A stretch of 64,000 nt of DNA, from NCBI RefSeq assembly GCF_037482845.1, contig NZ_JBBHJW010000001.1, positions 124,001 to 188,000 of the forward strand, in the 5' to 3' direction. Shown here piece after piece: positions 17,278 to 25,776 of the stretch. How positions within the stretch are numbered: the first letter of the stretch is position 1; each line of letters opens with the position of its first letter. The DNA is from Paucibacter_B soli. GTDB lineage: Bacteria; Pseudomonadota; Gammaproteobacteria; Burkholderiales; Burkholderiaceae_C. The notes beneath the pieces were generated by a model. That model was not told the origin of the DNA, ran no database searches, and saw only the letters and a list, made by a program, of their open reading frames with translations. Made by a program: the position numbers and the translations under genes.

Positions 17278-17595
17278 ATGAGCGACGTTCAACAACGCAT
17301 TGACAGCCTGGTGAAGAGCAACCGCGTGGTGCTGTTCATGAAGGGCACGGCCCAGTTTCCGATGTGCGGTTTCTCCGGCCGCGCCATCCAGATCCTCAAG
17401 GCCTGCGGCGTCAATGACCTGAAGACCTTCAATGTGCTGGAAGACGAGGAAGTGCGCCAGGGCATCAAGGACTACGCCAGCTGGCCCACCATTCCGCAGC
17501 TGTACGTGAACGGCGAGTTCGTGGGCGGATCTGACATCATGATGGAGATGTACGAGGCCGGCGAGCTGCAGCAGATGCTGGGCCAGCAGGCCTGA
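17278..17595 (+). CDS. grxD: Monothiol glutaredoxin (Grx4 type)
   Basis: 105 aa. The CGFS active site (Cys30) in QFPMCGFSGRA and the glutathione-contact WPTIPQLYVNGEFVGG segment are diagnostic of monothiol glutaredoxins that carry 2Fe-2S clusters with BolA-type partners. AAGGACT lies a little upstream of ATG 17278. The gene is followed after 3 bases by ubiX. Start and length match E. coli GrxD. Confidence 0.96.
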   Translation: MSDVQQRIDSLVKSNRVVLFMKGTAQFPMCGFSGRAIQILKACGVNDLKTFNVLEDEEVRQGIKDYASWPTIPQLYVNGEFVGGSDIMMEMYEAGELQQMLGQQA

Positions 17596-17598
17596 GGC

Positions 17599-18165
17599 AT
17601 GCAGCAACGCCTCGTTGTCGGCATCACGGGCGCCACCGGTGCGGCCTATGGCTTGCGACTGCTGCGGCGCGCGCGCGAACTGGGCGCCGAGACGCATCTG
17701 ATACTCACGCCGGCCGGGGTGCTGAATGCCCATCATGAGCTGGGGCTGAGCCGCGACGCGCTGGAGCGCGAAGCGGATGCGGCTTATGCGCCTGGCGATG
17801 TGGGCGCCTGTGTAGCCAGCGGCAGTTTTGCCAGCACCGCCATGGTGGTGGCGCCCTGCTCGATGAAGAGCCTGGCCGCCATCGCGCATGGCTTTGGCGA
17901 CAACCTGCTGACGCGCGCGGCCGACGTTACCTTGAAGGAACGCCGCCGCCTCATCCTGATGGTGCGCGAGACACCCCTCAACCTGGCGCATCTGCGCAAT
18001 ATGACGGCGGTTACCGAGATGGGCGGCATCATCTTTCCGCCGCTGCCGGCCTTCTATCACCACCCGCAAAGCATCGCCGACATGGTCAACGAGAGTGCCG
18101 AGCGGGTGCTGGAACTGGCCGGCTTGGCGGGCGCCACGCCCAAGAGCTGGCAGGGCCTGCGCTGA
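17599..18165 (+). CDS. ubiX: Flavin prenyltransferase
   Basis: 188 aa. The N-terminal GITGATGAAYGLRLL flavin-binding loop and the ASGSF and CSMKSLAAIAHG segments are those of UbiX/Pad1, which builds prenylated FMN for the UbiD decarboxylase of ubiquinone synthesis. ATG 17599 lies 3 bases after the grxD stop, indicating cotranscription. It converges on the lytic transglycosylase gene with only 4 bases between stop codons. Confidence 0.95.
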   Translation: MQQRLVVGITGATGAAYGLRLLRRARELGAETHLILTPAGVLNAHHELGLSRDALEREADAAYAPGDVGACVASGSFASTAMVVAPCSMKSLAAIAHGFGDNLLTRAADVTLKERRRLILMVRETPLNLAHLRNMTAVTEMGGIIFPPLPAFYHHPQSIADMVNESAERVLELAGLAGATPKSWQGLR

Positions 18166-18169
18166 TCGC

Positions 18170-18781
18170 TTAGCGCTCCTCAGGCAGCAGCCATTTGCGC
18201 CGGTTGGCGAACACCGCATTCGGATATTCGGGCCGGCCACGGCTGCCGTTGTAGCGCCCCAGGGCGAGGAACATATCGCCCTGTTCGCGGTCCAGGTAGT
18301 GGCGCAGGATCACGCAGCCAAAGCGCAGATTGGTCTGCATATGAAACAGCCTGGAGGCCTGGCCATCGCCGATGGATTTGGCCCAGAAGGGCATCACCTG
18401 CATATAGCCGCGCGCGCCGGCCACGCTGATGGCGTATTTGCGGAAACCGCTTTCCACTTCCACCAGACCCAGCACCAGGGCGGGCTCCAGCCCGGCACGC
18501 TTGGCCTCGTACCAGACGGTCTCGAGAAACTCGATGCGGGTCAACGCCTCGCTCTTGCGGCTCTTCAGTCGCTCGCTCATCACGCCCAGCCAACGCAGAT
18601 AGGCAAGGCGCGTGTCGGTGGAATCGAAGCGAGGCTTGGGCGGTGCGCTGTTGGCGATCGCCGAGGAGAGCGCCGAGCGCACCTGGTCCTGCAGCGGCTC
18701 CTCGATCTGTGCGCCGGCCCAGCTACGACCGGGCAGCGCCAGCCCCGCCAGCGCTGCGAAGAACAGTCCGCGACGCTTCAA
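18170..18781 (-). CDS. Lytic transglycosylase (SLT domain), TTG start
   Basis: 203 aa. A signal peptide (MKRRGLFFAA...GRSWAGA) is followed by a helical linker and an SLT domain with the catalytic Glu110 in VEVESGF and the GARGYMQVMP signature. The start codon is TTG at 18781, overlapping the proS stop as TTGA; no ATG or GTG gives an intact signal peptide, so TTG is favoured. The enzyme cleaves murein between N-acetylmuramic acid and N-acetylglucosamine with anhydro product. Translation is likely coupled to proS. Confidence 0.88.
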   Translation of the reverse strand: MKRRGLFFAALAGLALPGRSWAGAQIEEPLQDQVRSALSSAIANSAPPKPRFDSTDTRLAYLRWLGVMSERLKSRKSEALTRIEFLETVWYEAKRAGLEPALVLGLVEVESGFRKYAISVAGARGYMQVMPFWAKSIGDGQASRLFHMQTNLRFGCVILRHYLDREQGDMFLALGRYNGSRGRPEYPNAVFANRRKWLLPEER

Positions 18782-20523
18782 AGCTTGAGCTTGCCCTTCA
18801 GATGGGCCAGCACCTCGGCCAGCGCCAGCTTGGTGGCCTCGGCGTCACGGCGGCCCTGGTACTCGACCTGGCCTTCCTTGAGGCCACGATCGGACAGCAC
18901 TACGCGATGCGGCACGCCCACCAGCTCCCAGTCGGCAAACATGGCACCGGGGCGCTCGCCGCGATCATCCAGCAGCACATCGACGCCCAGGGCTTGCAAC
19001 TCGTCGTGCAGGCGCTCGGCCGCCAGCTTCACTTCCTCGCTGCGGTCCATGCCTATCGGGCACAGCACCACGGTGAAGGGCGCAATCGCATCCGGCCAGA
19101 TGATGCCGCGCGCGTCGTGGTTCTGCTCGATGGCGGCGCCCAGGATGCGGGTCACGCCGATGCCGTAGCAGCCCATCTCCATCGGCTGGGGCTTGCCGTT
19201 CTCGTCCAGGAAATTGGCGTTCATCGCGGCCGAGTACTTGGTGCCCAGGTAGAACACATGGCCCACCTCGATGCCGCGCTGGATCGCCAGCACGCCCTTG
19301 CCGTCCGGCGAGGGATCGCCCACCACGACGTTGCGGATGTCGGCCACCAGATCGGGCTCGGGCAGGTCGCGCCCCCAGTTGGCACCGGTGTAGTGGAAGT
19401 CAGCCTCATTGGCGCCGCAGACGAAGTCCGACATCTGGGCCACGGTGCGGTCGGCCACGATCTTGACCGGCTTCTTCAGGCCGATCGGTCCCAGATAGCC
19501 TGGCTTGCAGCCGAAGTGTTCGTCGATCTCGGCCACGCTGGCGAAGCGGAAGCCCCCCTTCAGCCCTTCGACCTTGCCCGCCTTGATCTCGTTGAGCTCG
19601 TGATCGCCACGCACCAGCAGCAGCCAGACGGTGGACTTGACGATGACGCCCTGCTCATCGAGTTCGTCGGTGGCGAGCACCAGGGACTTGACCGTCTGCG
19701 CCAGCGGCAGGCCCAGCAGCGCGGCCACATCCTCGCAAGTGGCCTTGCCCGGGGTCGGCGTCTTCGCCAGCGCCTGGCCGGCCGCGCCGCGCGCACCCAG
19801 CAGGGCCACGGCCTCGGCCAGCTCGATGTTGGCGGCGAAATCGCTGCTCGGGCAGTAGACGATGGCGTCTTCGCCGGTATCGGCGATCACCTGGAACTCG
19901 TGCGAACGATCGCCGCCAATCGCGCCGGTATCGGCGGCAACGGCGCGGTACTGCAGGCCGAGGCGGTCGAAGATCTTGCAGTAGGCGCCGTACATATTCT
20001 CGTAGCTGCGCCCGGCGGAAGCGACATCGCGATCGAAGGAGTAGGCGTCCTTCATGGTGAACTCGCGGCCGCGCATGATGCCGAAGCGCGGCCGGCGCTC
20101 GTCACGGAACTTGGTCTGGATGTGATAGAAATTCTTGGGCAGTTGCTTGTAGCTGCGCAGTTCCTGCCGGGCGATATCGGTGATCACTTCTTCGGAGGTC
20201 GGCTGGATGATGAAGTCCCGGTCATGCCGGTCCTTCACGCGCAGCAGCTCGGGGCCCATCTTGTCGAAACGCCCGGTCTCCTGCCAGAGCTCGGCCGGCT
20301 GCACCACCGGCATCAGCAGTTCCACCGCGCCGGCGCGGTTCATCTCCTCGCGAATGATGGCCTCGACCTTGCGGATCACGCGCAGCCCCATCGGCATGTA
20401 GTTGTAGATGCCGGCCCCCAGGCGCTTGATCATGCCGGCGCGCATCATCAGCTTGTGGCTCACCACCTCGGCATCGGCGGGCGCTTCTTTGAGCGTGGAA
20501 ATGAAGAACTGGGAGGCTTTCAT
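18778..20523 (-). CDS. proS: Prolyl-tRNA synthetase
   Basis: 581 aa from ATG 20523, giving the standard opening MKASQFFISTLKEAPADAEV. The long upstream extension of the frame overlaps rppH and is rejected. Class II motifs are visible (RAGMIKRLGAGIYNYMPMG, FRDERRPRFGIMRGREF), as are an INS-type editing insertion in the middle and a C-terminal anticodon-binding domain. It charges tRNA-Pro; a tRNA-Pro gene lies further along in this window. No clear Shine-Dalgarno sequence precedes the ATG. The lytic transglycosylase gene overlaps its stop. Confidence 0.97.
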   Translation of the reverse strand: MKASQFFISTLKEAPADAEVVSHKLMMRAGMIKRLGAGIYNYMPMGLRVIRKVEAIIREEMNRAGAVELLMPVVQPAELWQETGRFDKMGPELLRVKDRHDRDFIIQPTSEEVITDIARQELRSYKQLPKNFYHIQTKFRDERRPRFGIMRGREFTMKDAYSFDRDVASAGRSYENMYGAYCKIFDRLGLQYRAVAADTGAIGGDRSHEFQVIADTGEDAIVYCPSSDFAANIELAEAVALLGARGAAGQALAKTPTPGKATCEDVAALLGLPLAQTVKSLVLATDELDEQGVIVKSTVWLLLVRGDHELNEIKAGKVEGLKGGFRFASVAEIDEHFGCKPGYLGPIGLKKPVKIVADRTVAQMSDFVCGANEADFHYTGANWGRDLPEPDLVADIRNVVVGDPSPDGKGVLAIQRGIEVGHVFYLGTKYSAAMNANFLDENGKPQPMEMGCYGIGVTRILGAAIEQNHDARGIIWPDAIAPFTVVLCPIGMDRSEEVKLAAERLHDELQALGVDVLLDDRGERPGAMFADWELVGVPHRVVLSDRGLKEGQVEYQGRRDAEATKLALAEVLAHLKGKLKL

Positions 20524-20653
20524 CGGAGGGGGCTGAGGTGTGGGCGCGTCCAGGGTCAGGTCTGAACGCGCGGGGGTCTGAGGGTAAGCGAGGATCATGC
20601 AGGACCATGGGCCCAATGCAATAATCAAACCAACTATAGATTTGAGGTTGATT

Positions 20654-21268
20654 ATGCTCGACCGTGAAGGCTTCCGGCCCAACGTCGGCATCATCCTGCT
20701 CAACCACAGGAACGAAGTGTTCTGGGGTAAGCGCATCCGTACCCATTCCTGGCAGTTCCCGCAAGGGGGCATCAAGCATGGCGAAACGCCCGAGCAGGCG
20801 ATGTTCAGAGAGCTCCATGAAGAAGTGGGGCTGAGGTCCGAGCATGTGCGCATCATTGCGCGCACACGCGACTGGCTGCGCTACGAAGTGCCCGAGCACT
20901 TCATACGACGCGACGCGCGCGGACATTACCGCGGGCAAAAGCAGATCTGGTTTCTGCTGCAATTGATGGGCCGCGACAGCGACATGAATCTGCGCGCCAC
21001 CGACCATCCCGAGTTCGATGCCTGGCGCTGGAACGAGTACTGGGTGCCGCTGGAGGCGGTGATCGAGTTCAAGCGCGGCGTCTACCAGATGGCGCTGACC
21101 GAGCTGGCGCGTTTTCTGCCACGCATGAACCACCACAACCGCTATCTGCGCGCCGGTATGCGGCCCCAGCATCGCGCCGAAGGCGGGCGCGGGCCGCATG
21201 ACGCTGCCGGCGAACATGAGCAACATGCCCCCGAGGACGCCAGCGAGGCGCCCAAGGACCCGGCTTAG
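20654..21268 (+). CDS. rppH: RNA pyrophosphohydrolase
   Basis: 204 aa from ATG 20654, preceded by GAGG at six bases; upstream in-frame ATG 20597 gives a non-homologous leader. The Nudix box runs from G38 to L60 (GGIKHGE...REL.EEVGL). The enzyme removes pyrophosphate from triphosphorylated mRNA 5' ends and starts decay. Residues beyond about 170 form a His/Glu/Ala-rich low-complexity tail (GEHEQHAPEDASEA) longer than in E. coli RppH. It is divergent from proS with a 130-base gap. Confidence 0.94.
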   Translation: MLDREGFRPNVGIILLNHRNEVFWGKRIRTHSWQFPQGGIKHGETPEQAMFRELHEEVGLRSEHVRIIARTRDWLRYEVPEHFIRRDARGHYRGQKQIWFLLQLMGRDSDMNLRATDHPEFDAWRWNEYWVPLEAVIEFKRGVYQMALTELARFLPRMNHHNRYLRAGMRPQHRAEGGRGPHDAAGEHEQHAPEDASEAPKDPA

Positions 21269-22389
21269 CGCAGCACCAGGTTGTCGCGGTGGATGAGTTC
21301 GGGCTCGGCCGCATAGCCGAGCACGCCCTCGATCTCGAACGAAGGCTTGCGCGCAATCAGGCGCGCCTCGGCGCTTGAGTAGTTGGTGAGCCCGCGCGCC
21401 AGCTCGGCACCGCCGGCGTCCCTCACGGCGATCACATCGCCGCGATGGAATTCGCCCTGCACCTCGTAGACGCCGATTGGCAAAAGGCTCTTGCCCTCGT
21501 CGCGCAGCTTGGCGGCAGCTCCGGCATCGACCAGTACGGCGCCGCGCAGCTGCAGATGGTCAACCATCCATTGCTTGCGCGCGGCGAGCTTTTGCGTGCT
21601 GGCCAGCAGCGCCGTGCCGATGGCTTCGCCGGCGGCCAGCCGCAACAACACATCCGGCTCGCGCCCCCAGGCGATCACGGTGTTGGCACCGCTGCCGGCG
21701 GCGCGTTTGGCGGCCAGGATCTTGGTGATCATGCCGCCGCGACCAATGCTGGAGCCAGCACCGCCGGCCATCTGCTCCAGTTCGAGCGTGCCGGCAATCG
21801 CTTCGTCGATGAAGCGCGCGCTCGGGTCCTTGCGTGGATCGGCAGAGTACAGGCCGCGCTGATCGGTCAGGATCACGAGGGCATCGGCCTCAACCAGGTT
21901 GGCGACCAGCGCACCCAGGGTGTCGTTGTCGCCGAACTTGATCTCGTCGTTGACGACGGTGTCGTTCTCGTTGATGACCGGCAGCACGCGATGCTGCAGC
22001 AGCGTCAGCAAGGTGGAGCGCGCATTCAGATAGCGCTCGCGATCGGCCAGGTCGGCATGCGTGAGCAGCACCTGAGCGCTGCCCATGCCCTGCTCGCGCA
22101 GCTTGCTCTCGTACATCTGTGCCAGGCCCATCTGCCCGACGGCCGCAGCCGCCTGCAGTTCATGGACTTCCTTGGGGCGCGTCACCCAGCCCAGGCGCTT
22201 CATGCCTTCGGCAATCGCCCCGCTGGACACCATCACCAGCTCGCGCCCCTGCGCCGCCAAGGCAGCGAGTTGCCGGCACCAGTTGCCGATCGCCTCGGCA
22301 TCGACGCCGCGCCCCTCGTTCGTTACCAGGCTGGAACCTACCTTGACGACGATGCGCCGCGCATCCTTCAGCGGCCCATGGCTGCTCAT
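21265..22389 (-). CDS. proB: Glutamate 5-kinase
   Basis: 374 aa. The amino-acid kinase domain begins RRIVVKVGSSLVTNEG and includes NENDTV and SIGRGGMITK; the C-terminal ~90 residues form a PUA domain. It phosphorylates glutamate in proline synthesis. ATG 22389 overlaps the obgE stop (ATGA). It converges on rppH with a 4-base overlap of the stop regions. Confidence 0.96.
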   Translation of the reverse strand: MSSHGPLKDARRIVVKVGSSLVTNEGRGVDAEAIGNWCRQLAALAAQGRELVMVSSGAIAEGMKRLGWVTRPKEVHELQAAAAVGQMGLAQMYESKLREQGMGSAQVLLTHADLADRERYLNARSTLLTLLQHRVLPVINENDTVVNDEIKFGDNDTLGALVANLVEADALVILTDQRGLYSADPRKDPSARFIDEAIAGTLELEQMAGGAGSSIGRGGMITKILAAKRAAGSGANTVIAWGREPDVLLRLAAGEAIGTALLASTQKLAARKQWMVDHLQLRGAVLVDAGAAAKLRDEGKSLLPIGVYEVQGEFHRGDVIAVRDAGGAELARGLTNYSSAEARLIARKPSFEIEGVLGYAAEPELIHRDNLVLR

Positions 22390-23462
22390 GCCTGCTCCTG
22401 CTCGCCACCCTCCACAGGCGTGAAGCGCGGGTCGACTTCCACATGCACGCGCTGGGCCTCGGCCACATGCTCATATATCGCGTGGATCAAGGGCTGGCAA
22501 CCTTCGCGCGTGAGGGCGGAAATTTCGAACACCGGGCCCTTCCACTTGTAACGCTTGACGAAGTCCTTGACGCGCGCGGCACGTTCCTCCGCCGGCACCA
22601 TGTCCAGCTTGTTAAGCACCAGCCAGCGCGGCTTGTCGTACAGGGCCTGGTCGTACTTCTTCAACTCGCCCACGATGGCCTTGGCTTCCGCCACCGGATC
22701 CACGGCCGGATCGAAGGGAGCCAGGTCGACCACATGCAGCAGCAGTCGCGTGCGCTGCAGGTGGCGCAGGAATTGGTGACCCAGGCCGGCACCTTCGGCG
22801 GCGCCCTCGATCAGACCGGGAATGTCGGCCACCACAAAGCTCTTCTCGGGCGCGACACGCACGACGCCGAGGTTGGGGTGCAGGGTCGTGAACGGGTAGT
22901 CGGCAATCTTGGGGCGGGCGTTGGAGACCGCCGAGATCAGCGTCGACTTGCCGGCATTGGGCTGGCCCAGCAAGCCCACATCGGCCAGCACGCGCAGCTC
23001 AAGCTTGAGCTTCTTGGCCTCGCCGGGCCAGCCGGGCGTCTTCTGGCGCGGCGCGCGGTTCGTGCTGCTCTTGAAGTGCAGATTGCCAAAGCCGCCGTCA
23101 CCGCCCTTGGCGATGAGAATCTTCTCGCCCGGCTCCAGCAATTCGGCAATCACCGTATCGGTCTCTAGATCCTTGATGATGGTGCCCACCGGCATGCGCA
23201 GCACGATGTCGTCGGCCGCGGCGCCATACTGATCGGAGCCTCGCCCCGCCTCGCCATTGCGCGCCTCGTGGCGACGCGCATAGCGGTAATCGATCAGGGT
23301 GTTGAGGTTCAGGTCGCCCACGGCAAACACGCTGCCACCGCGCCCACCATCGCCACCGTCCGGCCCGCCGAAGGGAATGAACTTCTCGCGGCGAAAGCTC
23401 GCACAGCCGGCACCACCATTGCCGGCCACAACATCGATAGTGGCTTCGTCTACGAACTTCAT
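22386..23462 (-). CDS. obgE: Obg/CgtA GTPase
   Basis: 358 aa. The Gly-rich Obg fold (FGGPDGGDGGRGGS) occupies residues 1-158, then the GTPase with G1 GQPNAGKS (166-173), G3 DIPGLI and NKLD G4. It acts in 50S ribosome assembly and stringent-response linked growth control. AAGGGA lies six bases before ATG 23462. The gene follows the rpmA terminator, so it may depend on its own promoter or readthrough; none was clear. Confidence 0.97.
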   Translation of the reverse strand: MKFVDEATIDVVAGNGGAGCASFRREKFIPFGGPDGGDGGRGGSVFAVGDLNLNTLIDYRYARRHEARNGEAGRGSDQYGAAADDIVLRMPVGTIIKDLETDTVIAELLEPGEKILIAKGGDGGFGNLHFKSSTNRAPRQKTPGWPGEAKKLKLELRVLADVGLLGQPNAGKSTLISAVSNARPKIADYPFTTLHPNLGVVRVAPEKSFVVADIPGLIEGAAEGAGLGHQFLRHLQRTRLLLHVVDLAPFDPAVDPVAEAKAIVGELKKYDQALYDKPRWLVLNKLDMVPAEERAARVKDFVKRYKWKGPVFEISALTREGCQPLIHAIYEHVAEAQRVHVEVDPRFTPVEGGEQEQA

Positions 23463-23535
23463 GTCAGATCCCTTGAGCCCGGGCGGGGCTATGGTAAGCC
23501 AGGCCCCTCAAGGAACCCGACTCGATGCAGCCGTA

Positions 23536-23567
23536 GAAAAACAAAAGCCCCGGACTGAGCCGGGGCT
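23536..23567 (-). terminator. Intrinsic terminator after rplU-rpmA
   Basis: On the minus strand, the stem arms AGCCCCGG (23567-23560) and CCGGGGCT (23553-23546) pair around a six-base loop and are followed by TTTGTTTTTC. It lies 59 bases past the rpmA stop and before obgE. Confidence 0.8.
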
Positions 23568-23625
23568 GTTGCTGCACGGTGTGGCCGGCTGCTGCCACCG
23601 CACCGCGACCGCTGGTCCGAAAAAC

Positions 23626-23883
23626 TTAGACCGGCGTGACGATGACCGTCGAACGGCTCTTTTCGCCCTTGACGGCGAACGAGACCTGGCCGTCGATCAG
23701 CGCGAACAGCGTATGGTCCTTGCCCATGCCGACGTTCGTGCCGGCGTGGAACTTGGTACCGCGCTGACGCACGATGATGGAACCTGCAGAGATGGTCTGG
23801 CCGCCATAGACCTTCACACCCAGCATCTTCGGTTTGGAATCGCGGCCGTTTCGTGTGGAACCGCCGCCCTTTTTCTGTGCCAT
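23626..23883 (-). CDS. rpmA: Ribosomal protein L27
   Basis: 85 aa, standard length. The opening MAQKKGGGSTRNGRDS and the GGQTISAGSIIVRQRGTKFHAG core are unmistakable L27. The N-terminal tail reaches the peptidyl-transferase centre. AAGGAG precedes ATG 23883 by eight bases. It is the second gene of the rplU-rpmA operon, 34 bases after rplU. Confidence 0.98.
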   Translation of the reverse strand: MAQKKGGGSTRNGRDSKPKMLGVKVYGGQTISAGSIIVRQRGTKFHAGTNVGMGKDHTLFALIDGQVSFAVKGEKSRSTVIVTPV

Positions 23884-23917
23884 GGATTAACTCCTTGAAC
23901 TGTTGGCGAAAGCCGGA

Positions 23918-24229
23918 TTAGCCATTCACCGCGCTGATTTCCAGCTCGGTATACGTTTGGCGATGGCCCTGGCTCTTCTTGTAGTGCTTGCGACGACGCA
24001 GCTTGAAGATGCGCACCTTGTCGTGCTTGCCCTGTGCCACAACAGTGGCTTTGACGCTTGCGCCAGCAACCAAGGGAGTGCCAACCTTGAGTTCAGCGCC
24101 GTTGCCGACAGCCAGAACCTGGTCAATCACAATCTCTTGGCCAACATCCGCAGCAATCTGTTCTACCTTGATCTTTTCGCCAGCAGCAACTTTGTATTGC
24201 TTGCCGCCGGTTTTTATGACCGCGTACAT
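23918..24229 (-). CDS. rplU: Ribosomal protein L21
   Basis: 103 aa from ATG 24229, preceded by GAAAGGGCTGAT; the longer in-frame opening to 24325 crosses the promoter and is rejected. MYAVIKTGGKQYKV and the basic C-terminal RRRKHYKKSQGHRQ are L21 hallmarks. The protein binds 23S rRNA. The leader between the candidate promoter and ATG holds a clear hairpin that could regulate the operon. Confidence 0.98.
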   Translation of the reverse strand: MYAVIKTGGKQYKVAAGEKIKVEQIAADVGQEIVIDQVLAVGNGAELKVGTPLVAGASVKATVVAQGKHDKVRIFKLRRRKHYKKSQGHRQTYTELEISAVNG

Positions 24230-24251
24230 ATCAGCCCTTTCAGTGAAACCA

Positions 24252-24276
24252 CTTGCCGCCAGTAATTGACGGCAAG
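24252..24276 (-). promoter_or_regulatory. Hairpin in the rplU 5' leader
   Basis: Perfect seven-base arms CTTGCCG and CGGCAAG, with an 11-base loop, lie in the transcribed leader between the candidate rplU promoter and the ribosome site. It could be an autoregulatory site; this is inference. Confidence 0.4.
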
Positions 24277-24313
24277 CCTTGACTACGCCCATGACCTGAG
24301 CGCAGAGCCCGCG

Positions 24314-24343
24314 AGTGTAGCACAATCGTTAACCCTGAATCAA
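24314..24343 (-). promoter_or_regulatory. Candidate sigma-70 promoter for rplU-rpmA
   Basis: Read on the minus strand, TTGATT (24343-24338) and TACACT (24319-24314) are separated by 18 bases, about 85 bases upstream of rplU ATG 24229. Confidence 0.45.
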
Positions 24344-24395
24344 GCAGCATTGCCCGCCTGTCTGAGGCGCGCCGCGCCGCGCGTCCGCAGCGAAC

Positions 24396-24422
24396 TTGGG
24401 CCACTCACGAGCTTCCTATAAT
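24396..24422 (+). promoter_or_regulatory. Candidate promoter for ispB; its -10 box decides the start codon
   Basis: A perfect TATAAT at 24417-24422 with a TTGGGC-like -35 at 24396-24401 (15-base spacer). The in-frame ATG at 24421 lies inside this -10 box and could not be transcribed from it, so GTG 24451 is the favoured start. Confidence 0.5.
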
Positions 24423-24450
24423 GCCAGCTTCGCCCCAAAGTGAGCTGAGA

Positions 24451-25440
24451 GTGCAAGACCTGTCTGCCTCGTCCCCTGTTGCTGAGGTTTTGGCCGCGTT
24501 GAACGCGGAAATGCGCGAGGTGGATGCCGTAATCGCGCACCGCCTTACCTCCGATGTCGCCCTGATCAATCAGATTGCAGGCTACATCGTGCACGCCGGC
24601 GGCAAGCGCATGCGGCCAAAGCTGGTACTGCTATTCGCCAACGCGCTTGGCTATACCCAGCACGAGCGCTTTGAACTTGCCGCCGTGGTGGAGTTCATCC
24701 ATACCGCGACGCTGCTGCACGACGACGTCGTCGACGAATCGTCGCTGCGACGCGGCAAGCAGACTGCCAACGCCCTGTTCGGCAATGCCGCCAGCGTGCT
24801 CGTGGGTGACTTCCTGTATTCGCGCGCCTTCCAGATGATGGTCTCGGCCAACAGCCTGCGCGTGCTGGAGGTGCTCGCAGACGCCACCAATGTGATTGCC
24901 GAGGGCGAGGTCTTGCAGCTGATGAACATGCACGACCCGGACATCAGCGTCGAGAGTTATCTGCGCGTCATCCGCTTCAAGACCGCCAAGCTGTTCGAAG
25001 CAAGCGCGCGCCTGGGCGCTGTGCTGGCCAACAGCACGCCCGAGATCGAAGACGCGTGTGCTGGTTATGGCCGCGCACTCGGCACCGCGTTCCAGCTCAT
25101 CGATGACGTACTCGACTACGAAGGCGACACCCAAGCCCTTGGCAAGAATATTGGCGACGACCTGCGCGAAGGCAAACCAACACTGCCGCTGCTGATTGCC
25201 ATGAACCGCGGCAGCGTCGAGGAGCGCGAGCTGATACGCCATGCCATCGAGCAAGGCGAGGTGGCACGCCTGGCCGACATCGTGGCCATCGTGCGGCGCA
25301 CCGGCGCCCTTGAAGCCACGCGCGACGCTGCCCGCGCCGAGGCTGCACTCGCACAACAATGCTTAAATGCATTACCTCTTAACAAATGGCGAGAAGCTCT
25401 GCTAGAATTCGCCGTTCAGTCAATCGACCGCTCGTTCTGA
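24451..25440 (+). CDS. ispB: Polyprenyl (octaprenyl) diphosphate synthase
   Basis: 329 aa from GTG 24451. The ATG 24421 alternative sits within a perfect -10 box, and AGTGAG lies just before the GTG. The first Asp-rich motif is LLHDDVVDE (D91, D92, D95) and the second is LIDDVLDYEGD; FGNAASVLVGDFLY is as in E. coli IspB. The enzyme makes the isoprenoid tail of ubiquinone; chain length is inferred from the family. It is divergent from rplU and followed by the tRNA-Pro gene. Confidence 0.94.
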   Translation: MQDLSASSPVAEVLAALNAEMREVDAVIAHRLTSDVALINQIAGYIVHAGGKRMRPKLVLLFANALGYTQHERFELAAVVEFIHTATLLHDDVVDESSLRRGKQTANALFGNAASVLVGDFLYSRAFQMMVSANSLRVLEVLADATNVIAEGEVLQLMNMHDPDISVESYLRVIRFKTAKLFEASARLGAVLANSTPEIEDACAGYGRALGTAFQLIDDVLDYEGDTQALGKNIGDDLREGKPTLPLLIAMNRGSVEERELIRHAIEQGEVARLADIVAIVRRTGALEATRDAARAEAALAQQCLNALPLNKWREALLEFAVQSIDRSF

Positions 25441-25494
25441 GCGATCAAGAAGACAGTAACGACTCTTTGCAGCAGCGAAGCAGTCGGAGCAAAT

Positions 25495-25571
25495 CGGGGT
25501 GTAGCTTAGCCTGGTAGAGCGCTACGTTCGGGACGTAGAGGCCGGAGGTTCGAATCCTCTCACCCCGACCA
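25495..25571 (+). tRNA. tRNA-Pro, anticodon CGG
   Basis: 77 bases. The seven-base acceptor stem CGGGGTG pairs with CACCCCG, discriminator A is at 25568 and CCA is encoded (25569-25571). The anticodon stem CTACG/CGTAG encloses loop TTCGGGA, giving anticodon CGG, which reads CCG. The T-arm GGAGGTTCGAATCCTC is canonical. It lies 54 bases after ispB and may share its transcript. CCG is a favoured Pro codon in such GC-rich genomes. Confidence 0.97.
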
Positions 25572-25587
25572 GATCTTCTTAACTTCC

Positions 25588-25697
25588 ATACCCAGCCTAG
25601 GCGCCGTGATGCAAATCGGCATCACCGGCAGAGGCCGTGCGCGCGTTCCGTGCGCTTACACACATTTCCACCGATTGCCCCCATGCATGCTGGGTAT
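25588..25697. repeat. Spaced 9-base inverted repeat upstream of pilB
   Basis: ATACCCAGC (25588-25596) and GCTGGGTAT (25689-25697) are perfect inverted copies 92 bases apart in the 205-base gap between tRNA-Pro and pilB. The right arm overlaps a TATACA/TACAGT -10-like sequence that has TTGCCC (25675-25680) upstream. It could be an operator pair or chance. Confidence 0.35.
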
Positions 25698-25776
25698 ACA
25701 GTGTGGTCATTGCTGAGTAAGTGCGCACCCGATGCGCCTCTTGCCTTCGACTACCTAGCACAGCGAATCACGGCAC

